DNA of 45,863 nt, taken from positions 1 to 45,863 of the forward strand of contig DJXA01000106.1 of assembly GCA_002449555.1 (NCBI GenBank). Direction: 5' to 3'. The notes beneath the pieces were generated by a model. It was not told where the DNA came from. It did not search any database and worked only from the letters and a program-made list of their open reading frames with translations. The stretch comes from Atopobiaceae bacterium UBA7016. Lineage in GTDB: Bacteria > Actinomycetota > Coriobacteriia > Coriobacteriales > Atopobiaceae. Made by a program: the position numbers and the translations under genes. Below are positions 15,128-24,559 of the stretch, one piece after another. Every line of letters begins with the position of its first letter. The stretch's first letter is position 1.

Positions 15128-15160
15128 GCGCGCCACCAAGGGCTGCCCTTGGTGGCGCGC
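15128..15160. repeat. 33-bp perfect palindrome after the YhgE/Pip gene (family B-like core)
   Basis: 16-bp perfect arms (GCGCGCCACCAAGGGC) around one base, 36 bp after the stop. The inner CCACCAAGG...CCTTGGTGG matches the palindromes at 3275 and 4523. It is followed by CTTCGTT, so any U-tract is weak. It may act as the 3'-end structure of the operon. Confidence 0.8.
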
Positions 15161-15200
15161 CTTCGTTGCGTGGCAGGTGTGAAAGTGAGCGTTAGCTAAC

Positions 15201-15229
15201 TTTACAGCGTGCCGACAATGCTCTACAGT
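15201..15229 (+). promoter_or_regulatory. Promoter for the metK riboswitch transcript
   Basis: TTTACA (15201-15206), a 17-bp spacer and TACAGT (15224-15229). The implied start, near 15236, coincides with the first stem of the riboswitch. Confidence 0.7.
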
Positions 15230-15234
15230 GGATT

Positions 15235-15371
15235 CGCTCGTCAAGAGGCGCCCGCGAGGGCGCATAGAGCCGAGGGACCGAGCCCGATGACGCTCCGGCA
15301 ACCACCCTGGGGGGAACGGTGCCAATTCTCGGCAGGTCACGCGCCGTGTGACCTGGAAGACGGGGAGCAGC
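15235..15371 (+). promoter_or_regulatory. SAM-I (S-box) riboswitch aptamer
   Basis: It contains the S-box signatures in order: TCAAGAG near 15241, GAGGGACCGAGCCCGATGA, CCGGCAACC at 15295-15303, and GGTGCCAATTC at 15318-15328, then GACC and GAAGACGGGGAGC closing P1. The kink-turn and core strands are recognisable. By established mechanism, SAM binding favours the downstream terminator and shuts off the SAM synthetase gene. SAM-I rather than the actinobacterial SAM-IV form is indicated by the core and the order of helices. Confidence 0.93.
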
Positions 15372-15381
15372 GCTACCAACG

Positions 15382-15407
15382 ATGCCCCCATGAGCTGGGG
15401 GCATTTT
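15382..15407 (+). terminator. Intrinsic terminator of the metK S-box
   Basis: ATGCCCCCATGAGCTGGGGGCAT is followed by five T. This is the expression platform between the aptamer and metK. Confidence 0.9.
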
Positions 15408-15450
15408 TCATGCCCCGCAACCCCGCAACGCGGGAGAAGGGACGTATGCC

Positions 15451-16713
<1,263 letters not shown>

Positions 16714-16719
16714 GCGCTT

Positions 16720-17340
16720 ATGTGCGCGCGCAAGCGTTGGGACACGACGCCTTTGGTAATGCGGCTGTTGGGCGGGGCTCTGGCGATAAGCGTCGGGGCC
16801 TTCGCTCTTGGCGTAGCCGACGTGTGGCACTTCGGGACGCTTGACCAGAAGCGCCCCTCTGACGTGGCCATCGTGCTTGGGGCCGAGTCGCACGACGGTG
16901 AGGTGTCCGAGGTATTTGCCGAGCGGCTGAACCACGCGGCGCGGCTGTACCGGGAAGGCTATGTGCGGAAGGTCATCGTGTGCGGTGGCGTGGGTGAGGA
17001 CTCCACGACCTCCGAGGCGGCGGACGGGAAAGCGTACCTCGTTGCGGCTGGAGTGGATGCGGGCGACGTGCTCTGCGAGGACCGGTCGCGCTATACGCGC
17101 GAGAACCTCGCCAACGCGCGTGCCATCATGGAAGACGAGGGCCTGCGTACGGCCATCGTGGTGAGCGACCCCATGCACATGCGGCGAGCCCTTACCATCG
17201 CGCACCTGCTGGATATGGACGCCGTCAGCTCTCCCACGCCGACGACGCGCTACCGCACGCTGCGCTACAAGGTGCCCTTTGCGGTTCGCGAGGTGCTCTG
17301 GCTGGTCGAAGACGTAATCCGGATGCAATTCTGGCCCTGA
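16720..17340 (+). CDS. DUF218 (SanA/YdcF-like) membrane-anchored protein
   Basis: A 206-residue protein with one N-terminal membrane segment (about residues 14-36), then a DUF218 domain. The family pattern is clear: DVAIVLGA, then AERLNHAARLYREG, KVIVCGG, SRYTRENLANA and VSDPMHMRRA. SanA of E. coli belongs here and affects envelope integrity; biochemical activity is not established for the family. The start codon is uncertain: the ATG at 16720 lacks a good ribosome binding site, and 16759 is an alternative. The last residues (MQFWP) and the stop are encoded by the left arm of the 70-bp palindrome at 17323, so the palindrome has intruded on, or been shaped with, the gene's 3' end. It probably shares a transcript with metK. 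Confidence 0.85.
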   Translation: MCARKRWDTTPLVMRLLGGALAISVGAFALGVADVWHFGTLDQKRPSDVAIVLGAESHDGEVSEVFAERLNHAARLYREGYVRKVIVCGGVGEDSTTSEAADGKAYLVAAGVDAGDVLCEDRSRYTRENLANARAIMEDEGLRTAIVVSDPMHMRRALTIAHLLDMDAVSSPTPTTRYRTLRYKVPFAVREVLWLVEDVIRMQFWP

Positions 17341-17392
17341 CCCAGAGTTGCATTGCGCGCAATGCAACTTTGGGTCAGGGCCAGAATTGCAT
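17323..17392. repeat. 70-bp palindrome with one mismatch, overlapping a stop codon (family D pair)
   Basis: Two 35-bp arms with no spacer and a single mismatched pair. Each arm holds a unit with inverted ends ATGCAA...TTGCAT around CTTTGGGTCAGGGCCAGAA. It overlaps the last six codons of the DUF218 gene and ends 22 bp before thpR. A single related unit is present at 21484-21516 after priA. In RNA it would make an exceptionally stable hairpin; no U-tract follows. Confidence 0.9.
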
Positions 17393-17414
17393 AGTTCGGG
17401 AAGAGGGGGAGGTC

Positions 17415-17945
17415 ATGCGGCTGTTTGTTGCGGCTGAGCTGCCGGAGGCGGTGCTTGATGCGCTGGTTGAGACACAGGCGGCCCTGCGCGATGCCGTGCG
17501 CGGGCGTTACGTCGCTCCTGACAGTCTGCATCTGACGCTCGCGTTCTTGGGCGAGGTTCCCGCGGCGCGAGTTGACGAGGTGGCCAGTGCGCTTGAGCTG
17601 GTCTGCGCCGGTCAGGCGCCCTTCGAGGTGCATCTGGGAACCCTAGGCAGCTTCGGCCGCAGACGTTCGGCCGTGCTGTGGCAGTCGGTGGAGGGCGGTT
17701 CCGCGTTGTCGTCGCTTGCCGCCAGCGTGCGGCGCGAGCTGGAAAACGCCACGTTCTCCTTTGACGAAAAACCGTTCTTGGCCCACGTCACACTCATGCG
17801 TGCGGCCGACCTCACGCACGGTGAGCTCCCCATGCCGCAGATGGCGCGCGGCGTGCTCGACACCGTCACGCTCTTCAAGTCCGACCTGACGGGCCCACGG
17901 CCCATCTACGAGCCGCTTCACACGGTGACGTTGGGTGAAAGGTGA
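17415..17945 (+). CDS. thpR: RNA 2',3'-cyclic phosphodiesterase (2H family, ThpR/LigT)
   Basis: A 176-residue protein with the two HxT motifs that define 2H phosphoesterases: HLT at 39-41 and HVT at 124-126. The usual N-terminal MRLFVAAELP and C-terminal EPLHTVTLG strands are present. The length matches LigT/ThpR. Members hydrolyse RNA 2',3'-cyclic phosphate ends in vitro; the cellular role is unclear. The start at 17415 follows GGGGGAGG; the longer frame begins inside the palindrome. A 17-bp direct duplication (GGTGACGTT...) at 17924-17957 spans the stop codon, so the C-terminus may have been altered recently. Confidence 0.92.
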   Translation: MRLFVAAELPEAVLDALVETQAALRDAVRGRYVAPDSLHLTLAFLGEVPAARVDEVASALELVCAGQAPFEVHLGTLGSFGRRRSAVLWQSVEGGSALSSLAASVRRELENATFSFDEKPFLAHVTLMRAADLTHGELPMPQMARGVLDTVTLFKSDLTGPRPIYEPLHTVTLGER

Positions 17946-17971
17946 CGTTAGGCGAAACGCAGGCGCAAGGC

Positions 17972-19000
17972 TTACGAGCTCTTCTTGCGACTGGACGCCT
18001 TGGCCTTGGCCTCGCGCTCGGCCTTCTCGCGCTGGCCAGGGAAGAGGTTGCGCTCGTTGAACTCTGCCTGAACGGTGCGGAGCATCAGGTCCACGTCCTC
18101 AAGGCCCAGGTGGCGCTCGTTCTCGCCTGCAGCCAGCGTGCCGCGGCGACGCGCCCAGTGCTCAAGCGTCGCGGGACCGCTCTCGCGCGGCAGGCTCCGC
18201 ACGTCCGGATCGATGCGGCGGCAGATGTCGCGCGAGTCAATCAGCACGATCTGCCCGGCCTTGCGCGCCTCCGCGTAGCCGTCAAGGTGCAGCATCAGCC
18301 ATGAGTCCTCGAAGGCGGCGTTGTGCGCCATGAGGGGATAGGCCTTGAAGGTGGCGAGCAGCGCCTCTTGCGCGCGGCGGTTGTCACGAAACGCGCGCTT
18401 GCCCTTCAGATCGTCCCAGGTAATGTGGTGAATCTCGGTCAGGGGCACGCCCGTCTGCGCGTACTGCCCCGGAATGCCGAAGTACGCCACGTGGCCATCG
18501 TGCGGCTTTGCCTTGGGGGCAAGGTCCATAAAGGCGAGGCCCATGTTGATGATGTAGCCGCGGTCGGGGTCCTTGCTCGTGGTCTCGATGTCAAAGCCGC
18601 AGACCGTGCCCGATATGGGCGCCTCAACATAAGCGATGCCCAGGTCACGCGCCTCGAAGCCGGCCGTCTTGGCAACCTCCTCGTCGGTGCGGCCCTGCAT
18701 CCACGCCACGCCGTGCACCAGGTCGCGCGCGGGCAGGCTGCGGGCAAGGTTGAGGCCGTTGACATCGCGTAGGCGGTCCATGCCGTAGCTGTCACACACG
18801 GGTCGGTTGCGGTCGGCCAGCTGACGTACCAGGTCAAACGAGAAGGGCTCGGACCCAGCCTCTGCCTCCCACCACGCGGAGGCAAGAAGCGAGATAGCCT
18901 CCTCATTTTGGCGGCGCTCGTTGTCAAGGGCGACGTCGTCGGTCATGAAGCCGGGAAGGGCAAACGCGTTGGCGAGTTCGATGGCTTGGGCAAGGTTCAT
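17972..19000 (-). CDS. DEDDh 3'-5' exonuclease (DnaQ-like) with N-terminal extension
   Basis: A 342-residue protein. The exonuclease domain begins near residue 133 with FDIETT (Asp137, Glu139). ExoII is HNAAFEDSW (Asp232) and ExoIII is HLGLED (His297, Asp302), so all catalytic acidic residues and the DEDDh His are present. The first 130 residues form a separate, mostly helical region of unknown role that contains a YGMDRLRDVNG segment. The C-terminus is a lysine-rich tail (KAKASSRKKSS), suggesting nucleic acid contact. The start at 19000 has GGAGC upstream; the open frame extends far upstream, but that stretch runs antisense across priA. It is convergent with thpR (27 bp gap) and divergent from priA. 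Repair or RNA-turnover roles are both possible. Confidence 0.85.
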   Translation of the reverse strand: MNLAQAIELANAFALPGFMTDDVALDNERRQNEEAISLLASAWWEAEAGSEPFSFDLVRQLADRNRPVCDSYGMDRLRDVNGLNLARSLPARDLVHGVAWMQGRTDEEVAKTAGFEARDLGIAYVEAPISGTVCGFDIETTSKDPDRGYIINMGLAFMDLAPKAKPHDGHVAYFGIPGQYAQTGVPLTEIHHITWDDLKGKRAFRDNRRAQEALLATFKAYPLMAHNAAFEDSWLMLHLDGYAEARKAGQIVLIDSRDICRRIDPDVRSLPRESGPATLEHWARRRGTLAAGENERHLGLEDVDLMLRTVQAEFNERNLFPGQREKAEREAKAKASSRKKSS

Positions 19001-19150
19001 GGGCGCTCCGTTACTCAGTGTTTGGCCCATCCATGATAGCGGGTCGACCAGACAAGCGCTCGGAAGGCTGCGCATCTCCACGGCGCGTGGGCTTGGCCGT
19101 GAGGTACCATACATAGCCACGGACGTTCGACGGACCCGAAGGAGGTGCCC

Positions 19151-21454
19151 ATGCGCTACGCGCAGATCGTGCTTGACATTCCCACGCGCCAACTGGAGGG
19201 TGCCTTCACCTATGCGGTGCCGGACGAGCTTGTCAATGAAGCGCAGGTAGGCGCTACCGTTCTGGTGACGTTCTCGCATCGCGGCTGCGTGGGGTACGTC
19301 ATGGAGGTCTCTGACGAGCTTCCGCAGGGGCTTGATGCCTCGCGCGTGCTTCCCATCGAGCGCGTCTTGGCCGAGCCGGCCTTTGATGAGCCGCGGGCTC
19401 GCGTGGCTACGTGGATGGCCGCGGAGTACGCCTGTCCGCTCTCTGAGGCGGTGCGGCCGTTTTTGGCTCCCGGCCAGGGCTTCCGCGTTCGCAGAACCGA
19501 GGAGGGCGGGCCTTGGGAGCTGGTGAGCGAGGCATCCGGACCGGTTGACGAGCGCTGGGTGAGCCTCACCGACGAGGGACGGAGCTTTCAGCCACGCAAG
19601 ACGGCCGCGCGCCAACGTGCGCTGCTTGCGGCGCTTGCCGAGGGGCCGGTGCGCATGGCCGAGCTGTCGGCGCTCATGACGGGCGCGGCCGGCGTGGTCG
19701 GCGCACTGGAGAAGCGCGGTGCCGTGCAGGTGGAGACCAGGCGCCGCGTGCGCGGGGGAGAGACCACCACGCTTTCGAGCGCCCACGCCGCGCGTCCCGA
19801 ACGGCTTACCGTCGGCCAGCGCGACGCCCTTTCCGCGATAGCGCAGGCTCGCCATGCCGCATCTGGTGACGTGGTGCTGGTTGACGGCGTGACGGGGTCC
19901 GGCAAGACGGAGGTCTACCTGGACGCCATCGAGGCTGCGCTTGCCGAGGGCAAAGATGCGCTGGTCCTGGTGCCCGAGATCTCGCTGACGGCGCAAACGG
20001 TGGGCCGTTTCCGCTCGCGCTTCGGCGACGACGTGGCCATCTTGCACTCGCGCCTGTCAGCGGGCGAGCGCTTTGACCAGTGGGACCTTGCCCGCCGCGG
20101 TGACGTGCACGTGGTGGTGGGCGCCCGCTCGGCGCTGTTCGCGCCGCTCTTCAACCTCGGGCTCATCATCATCGACGAGGAGCACGAGTGGACCTACAAG
20201 CAGGAGAGTGCGCCGCGCTACCACGCGCGCGACGTTGCCGCGCGCCTTGCCGCGGAGTGCGGCTGTGCGCTGGTGTTGGGCTCGGCGACGCCCAGCTTCG
20301 AGAGCCTCGCGCGCTGCGAGGAGGGTACGTGGCGTGGCGCCACGTGGACGCGCGTCGAGATGCCCGAGCGTCCCGGCAAGGCTGTGCTTCCGCGCGTGCG
20401 TGTGGTGGACATGACGCAGCAGTTCCAGCAGGGGAACCGCTCGGTTTTCTCAAAACCGCTGGTAGAGGCGCTGCAGGCGGTGGTCGAGCGGCGCGAGAAG
20501 GCGGTGCTGTTGCTGAACCGCCGCGGCTTTGCCACGTTCTTGATGTGCCGCGACTGCGGGTGCGTGCCCGAATGTCCGCACTGCTCAACCTCGCTGACCT
20601 ACCACGAGCGCACGCACGAGCTGATGTGCCACACCTGTGGCCGCAGCTGGCCGCAGCGCGCGTTTCCTGACCCGTCCACGCGCTGCCCGAACTGCGGCAG
20701 CCGCTACATGGCGGCCTTTGGCGTGGGCACGCAGCGCGTTGAGGACGAGCTGCGGATGCTCCTTCCCGATGACGTGGACATCGTGCGCATGGACGCCGAC
20801 ACGACGAAGGGCAAGGGCGCGCACCAGCGCCTCCTGGAGGAGTTTGACGCCAGCGAGTGCGCTGTGCTGGTGGGCACGCAGATGATTGCGAAGGGTCTTG
20901 ACTTTCCCGAGGTCACGCTCGTGGGCGTGATCAACGCGGACACCACGCTGAAGATGCCCGACTTCCGCTCGGCCGAGCGCACCTATGACCTGCTTGAGCA
21001 GGTGGCGGGGCGCGCGGGACGCGGTGAGCGCGCAGGCGAGGTCATCGTGCAGACGTACTGGGCGGGGCATCCCGCCATTCAGGCGGTGGCACGCCATGAC
21101 CGCGACCTGTTCCTTGCCGCAGAGGAGGCTGACCGCAGCGAGGGAGGCTATCCGCCGTTCTCGCGCTTGGCGAACGTGGTGGTATGGGGAAAGAATGCCG
21201 GCGCGGTGAAGGCGAGCGCTGACGAGCTGGCGGCTGCCGTTCGCTCCGAGGTGGGTACCGCGCGCGGCTGGGAGGTGCTGGGCCCTGCTGACTGCGCCAA
21301 GTCGAAGGCCAAGGACAACTATCGTCGCCACGTGCTGGTGAAGGCTCCGCACGACGCCGAGCTAGGAACGCTTCTGGGCGCGTGTGCGCGCGGCGTGACG
21401 CGCCGCCCCGGCATCAACATCGCCATCGACGTCGACGCCTACGACCTGCTCTAA
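19151..21454 (+). CDS. priA: Primosomal protein N' (replication restart helicase)
   Basis: A 767-residue superfamily 2 helicase that reloads the replisome at stalled forks. The N-terminal DNA-binding domain (about 1-200) starts with the typical AQIVLDIPTRQLEGAFTYAVP. Walker A is GVTGSGKT at 246-253, the DEEH box is at 342-345, and the zinc-binding insertion has eight Cys between residues 466 and 515 (CRDCGC, CPHC, CHTC, CPNCG). The helicase C region contains ADTTKGKGAHQRLLEEF and QVAGRAGRG. The start at 19151 follows AAGGAGG. It leads the priA-def-fmt-rsmB order seen in many Firmicutes. The def gene lies 156 bp downstream, across a family D repeat. Confidence 0.97.
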   Translation: MRYAQIVLDIPTRQLEGAFTYAVPDELVNEAQVGATVLVTFSHRGCVGYVMEVSDELPQGLDASRVLPIERVLAEPAFDEPRARVATWMAAEYACPLSEAVRPFLAPGQGFRVRRTEEGGPWELVSEASGPVDERWVSLTDEGRSFQPRKTAARQRALLAALAEGPVRMAELSALMTGAAGVVGALEKRGAVQVETRRRVRGGETTTLSSAHAARPERLTVGQRDALSAIAQARHAASGDVVLVDGVTGSGKTEVYLDAIEAALAEGKDALVLVPEISLTAQTVGRFRSRFGDDVAILHSRLSAGERFDQWDLARRGDVHVVVGARSALFAPLFNLGLIIIDEEHEWTYKQESAPRYHARDVAARLAAECGCALVLGSATPSFESLARCEEGTWRGATWTRVEMPERPGKAVLPRVRVVDMTQQFQQGNRSVFSKPLVEALQAVVERREKAVLLLNRRGFATFLMCRDCGCVPECPHCSTSLTYHERTHELMCHTCGRSWPQRAFPDPSTRCPNCGSRYMAAFGVGTQRVEDELRMLLPDDVDIVRMDADTTKGKGAHQRLLEEFDASECAVLVGTQMIAKGLDFPEVTLVGVINADTTLKMPDFRSAERTYDLLEQVAGRAGRGERAGEVIVQTYWAGHPAIQAVARHDRDLFLAAEEADRSEGGYPPFSRLANVVVWGKNAGAVKASADELAAAVRSEVGTARGWEVLGPADCAKSKAKDNYRRHVLVKAPHDAELGTLLGACARGVTRRPGINIAIDVDAYDLL

Positions 21455-21483
21455 CGTTCGCCGCTAATGTCAACAATCGCATT

Positions 21484-21516
21484 ATGCAATTTAGGAGTCA
21501 GGGACCGAGATTGCGC
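21484..21516. repeat. Single family D unit after priA
   Basis: 33 bp with ends ATGCAA and ATTGC around TTTAGGAGTCAGGGACC. It aligns with the unit used twice at 17323-17392 (shared ATGCAA, TTnGG, GTCAGGG, ATTGC). A half-site GTCAACAATCGC of family A lies directly before it at 21468. It starts 30 bp after the priA stop. It is much less palindromic than the paired form. Confidence 0.55.
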
Positions 21517-21610
21517 GGGGATGAGGGGTTGTGTGGTTCGAGGGGCGCGGGTCTGACGTGGCGATTTGTGGGGTACCATAGGAGCGCTGACTCAACGATA
21601 AGGAGAACCC

Positions 21611-22153
21611 ATGGCTGACCTTGCTGACGACATTGTCGTCGCCCCAGATAAGCGCCTTAGGACCGAGTGCAAGCCCATCGAGGAGATCACTCCCGAGATT
21701 CGCGAGCTTGCGCAGCGCATGGCTGCTGACATGTACGCCACCGACGGATGCGGCATCGCCGCGCCGCAGGTAGGCGAGCTGGTGCAGCTCGTGGTCATTG
21801 ACTGCAACTACTTCGACACCGAGAACCGCAACCCGTACTACCTCATCAACCCCGAGATCGTGGTGGCTGACGGCGAGGAGCACGAGCTTCCCGAGGGCTG
21901 CCTGTCGTTCCCGGGCATCACGGTGCGCGTGTCGCGCCCCAGCCACGTTGTCGTGCGCGCGCGCAACCTCGAGGGCGAGCTCATGCAGTACGAGGCACGT
22001 GACAATCTCATGGCGGTCTGCCTGCAGCACGAGATCGACCACCTGCACGGCGTGACGATGATTGACCACCTGTCTCCCTCCAAGCGCATGGCCGCCATGC
22101 GCGAGCTGGCCGAGGCCAAGGCTGCCGGCGCTCGTCCTGGAGACACGGACTAG
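21611..22153 (+). CDS. def: Peptide deformylase
   Basis: Removes the N-formyl group from nascent proteins. It has 180 residues with all three metal-site motifs: GCGIAAPQ at 46-53, EGCLSFPG at 95-102 (metal ligand Cys97), and QHEIDH at 139-144 (His140 and His144 ligands, Glu141 catalytic). The CLSFPG form, with Leu-Ser in place of other variants, fits the type 1/actinobacterial group. An AAGGAGA ribosome binding site precedes the ATG. fmt follows after 49 bp, pairing the formylation and deformylation steps. A TCTGAC/TACCAT pair around 21553-21580 is a possible promoter. Confidence 0.97.
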   Translation: MADLADDIVVAPDKRLRTECKPIEEITPEIRELAQRMAADMYATDGCGIAAPQVGELVQLVVIDCNYFDTENRNPYYLINPEIVVADGEEHELPEGCLSFPGITVRVSRPSHVVVRARNLEGELMQYEARDNLMAVCLQHEIDHLHGVTMIDHLSPSKRMAAMRELAEAKAAGARPGDTD

Positions 22154-22202
22154 CCGCCATGTCCGACGGCTGGTTGCAAACAAACCCCAGATAGGAGTGC
22201 CC

Positions 22203-23117
22203 ATGCGCATCGTCTTCATGGGGACGCCCGACTTTGCGGTGCCGTCCCTGACCCTGCTTGCCCAGCGCCACGAGGTGACGCTGGCGGTGACGCGCCCGGA
22301 TGCGGTACGTTCGCGCGGCAAGCGGCTGGAGCCCTCGCCCGTGAAGGCGAAGGCGCTTGAGCTGGGCATTCCGGTGCTGGAGTGCACGCGCGTGACGCCC
22401 GACGTGCTCGAGCGCCTGCAGGCCGAAGCTCCCGACATCATCTGCGTGGTCGCGTTTGGATGCCTGCTTCCCGATGCGGTGCTGGAGCTTGCGCCGCTGG
22501 GCTGCGTCAATGTGCACGGGTCGCTGCTGCCCAAGTGGCGCGGCGCCGCGCCCATCCAGCGCGCCGTGCTAGAGGGCGACGAGCGCATCGGCATCTCCAT
22601 CATGCGGCTGGTCCAGAAGATGGACGCCGGCGACTTCTGCCGCCAGGCCTCCGTCGAGCTAGGCGAGAAGGGCTGCGCCCAGGTGATGGGCGAGCTCTCT
22701 GAGCTCGGCGCTCAGGAGCTGTGCGTGGCCCTTGACGAGATGGCTGCCGGGACGGCCACCTGGACCGCGCAGGACGAGTCCGAGGTTACCTTCGCGGCGA
22801 AGATCGACAAGGCCGAGATGAGGCTGGTGCCCACGGATGCCGCCCTAGCCAACGTGCGGCGCGTGCGTGCGTCGATGGATGCGGCGCCGGCTCGTCTGGT
22901 GGTTGCGGGCAAGGGCGTGCGTGCGCTTGAGGCATGGCTTGCCGACGAGGCGCTCGCGGCCGGTGAGGTTCTCGTGCGCAAGGGTCGCGTGTTCTTGGGC
23001 TGCGCTGACGGGTCGATTGAGCTCACGCGCGTGAAGCCTGACGGCAAGCGCGAGATGGAAGCGTCTGCCTGGGCGTCTGGCCTGCGCGGCCAGGGCATCA
23101 CGTGGACTGAGGCATAG
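22203..23117 (+). CDS. fmt: Methionyl-tRNA formyltransferase
   Basis: Formylates initiator Met-tRNA using 10-formyl-THF. It has 304 residues, starting with the typical MRIVFMGTPDFAVP. The catalytic region is NVHGSLLPKWRGAAP (Asn103, His105) with Asp141 in KMDAGD. The C-terminal OB-like tRNA-binding domain follows from about residue 205. The start at 22203 has AGGAG upstream; the longer reading overlaps def and is not supported. It lies between def and rsmB with short gaps (6 bp to rsmB), clearly one operon. Confidence 0.96.
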   Translation: MRIVFMGTPDFAVPSLTLLAQRHEVTLAVTRPDAVRSRGKRLEPSPVKAKALELGIPVLECTRVTPDVLERLQAEAPDIICVVAFGCLLPDAVLELAPLGCVNVHGSLLPKWRGAAPIQRAVLEGDERIGISIMRLVQKMDAGDFCRQASVELGEKGCAQVMGELSELGAQELCVALDEMAAGTATWTAQDESEVTFAAKIDKAEMRLVPTDAALANVRRVRASMDAAPARLVVAGKGVRALEAWLADEALAAGEVLVRKGRVFLGCADGSIELTRVKPDGKREMEASAWASGLRGQGITWTEA

Positions 23118-23123
23118 ACGCGC

Positions 23124-24500
23124 ATGGCCCGTCTGTCGCCTGCGCGCAAGGTTGCGCTCTCCTTGCTTTCCGAGCGCCGTCGCAGAGACGGCCGCGTGCG
23201 CGAGTTGCTGCGCACCTCAGAGGCCATGGAGACGCTCGACGCGCGTGACCGGGCGTTGGCGTCGCGCCTTGCGCTGGGAGCCACGTCTGCGGAGGGCACC
23301 CTCGATGAGGTGCTCAAGCGATATGTGAAGCGGCCATCGTCGTTGGAGCCGCGCGTGCGTGACGCGCTGAGGCTTGCGACGTTTGAAGCGCTCTATCTGG
23401 ACACGCCGGCGTCTGCCGTGGTGAGCCAGGGCGTCGAGCTTGCGCGGCATGCGTCGTCGCATGTGGCGGGGCTTGCCAATGCCGTGCTGCGCAAGGTGGT
23501 CGCCGAGGCACGTCCTCAGGTCGCCGAGGCCCGTCTTCGTGTTGAGGACGGCGGTGCTGACGTTGCTGACCTCACGTTGGTTTCGGGCCTTCCGAGGTGG
23601 CTGGTGACGCGCGTGCTAGAGGCCCGTGGGGCCGAGGCCGCCCGCTCGCTTGCGCTCTCGCAGCTTGAGCCGGCGCCCGTCTACGTGACGGGAAACCGTG
23701 CCAAACATGACGACGCAGAGACGTTGAGCCTGCTGGAGGAAGCGGGTCTACGGCCGCAGCCAACTGATCTTCCGGGCGCCTTTGAGCTTGGCGCTCCGTC
23801 GGGCCTTGCGTCTTCGGGCTTGGTGTCCAACGTGGACGTGGTGGTGTCAGACCTCGCTGCGCAGACGGTTGCGCACCGTGCGGCGCCAAAGCCGGGCATG
23901 CGCGTGCTTGAGGTCGGCCAGGGCCGCGGAACCAAGAGCATCCTGCTTGAGAACGAAGCGCAGGTAGCTGGCGGGTTTGCCCATATCGAGGCGGTGGATT
24001 CCGAACCCTTCAAGGTGAAGGTTGCCTCGCGGCGCATGCAGACGGCGGGCTTGGCCAACCACGTGGCCTGCCATGCGCTCGACGCGCGTCTGCTTTCGTC
24101 AAGCGACGTGCCCAACGCGCTCAAAGGGCCGTTTGACCTGGTGTTTATTGATGCGCCCTGTTCCGGCACCGGAACGATGCGCCGTCATCCAGAGATTCCT
24201 TGGTCTCTTGACGAGGCGGCGCTTACGGACAAGGGTTCGCTTCCTGAGCTGCAGCGTCAGATACTGGACGCCGCGGCTACACGTGTCGCCGCCGGCGGAC
24301 GGCTGCTGTATGCCACCTGCTCGGTGCTCCCTGAAGAGAACGAGCAGGTCATCGAGGCATTCCTGGCCTCAGAGGCAGGCAAGCAGTTTGTGGTGGTTCC
24401 CCAAACAGAAGAAGCGCCCTATCTGCAGACGATCCCCCAACGGGGCGGGTGCGATGGGCACTTCTGTGCGGTCTTGCAAAAAGCTATCGAGCACGGGTGA
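23124..24500 (+). CDS. rsmB: 16S rRNA (cytosine-967-C5)-methyltransferase
   Basis: A 458-residue protein. The N-terminal NusB-like helical domain is at about 1-150 and the Rossmann methyltransferase domain at about 245-455. The two catalytic cysteines of the m5C class are Cys346 in DAPCSGTGTMRRHPEIPW and Cys399 in ATCSVLPEENEQ. The SAM-binding motif I is atypical: VLEVGQGRGTKS starting at residue 261 instead of the usual D-CAAPGGKT. The reaction is probably retained because motifs IV and VI are intact, but the cofactor loop is worth noting. The gene follows fmt by 6 bp, the same order as in Bacillus and many others. Confidence 0.93.
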   Translation: MARLSPARKVALSLLSERRRRDGRVRELLRTSEAMETLDARDRALASRLALGATSAEGTLDEVLKRYVKRPSSLEPRVRDALRLATFEALYLDTPASAVVSQGVELARHASSHVAGLANAVLRKVVAEARPQVAEARLRVEDGGADVADLTLVSGLPRWLVTRVLEARGAEAARSLALSQLEPAPVYVTGNRAKHDDAETLSLLEEAGLRPQPTDLPGAFELGAPSGLASSGLVSNVDVVVSDLAAQTVAHRAAPKPGMRVLEVGQGRGTKSILLENEAQVAGGFAHIEAVDSEPFKVKVASRRMQTAGLANHVACHALDARLLSSSDVPNALKGPFDLVFIDAPCSGTGTMRRHPEIPWSLDEAALTDKGSLPELQRQILDAAATRVAAGGRLLYATCSVLPEENEQVIEAFLASEAGKQFVVVPQTEEAPYLQTIPQRGGCDGHFCAVLQKAIEHG

Positions 24501-24559
24501 CGTGTCCTTCTACAAAACTGCAGGTCGTAACAAGAAGAACAGGCGCGGGTGCTCGATTT

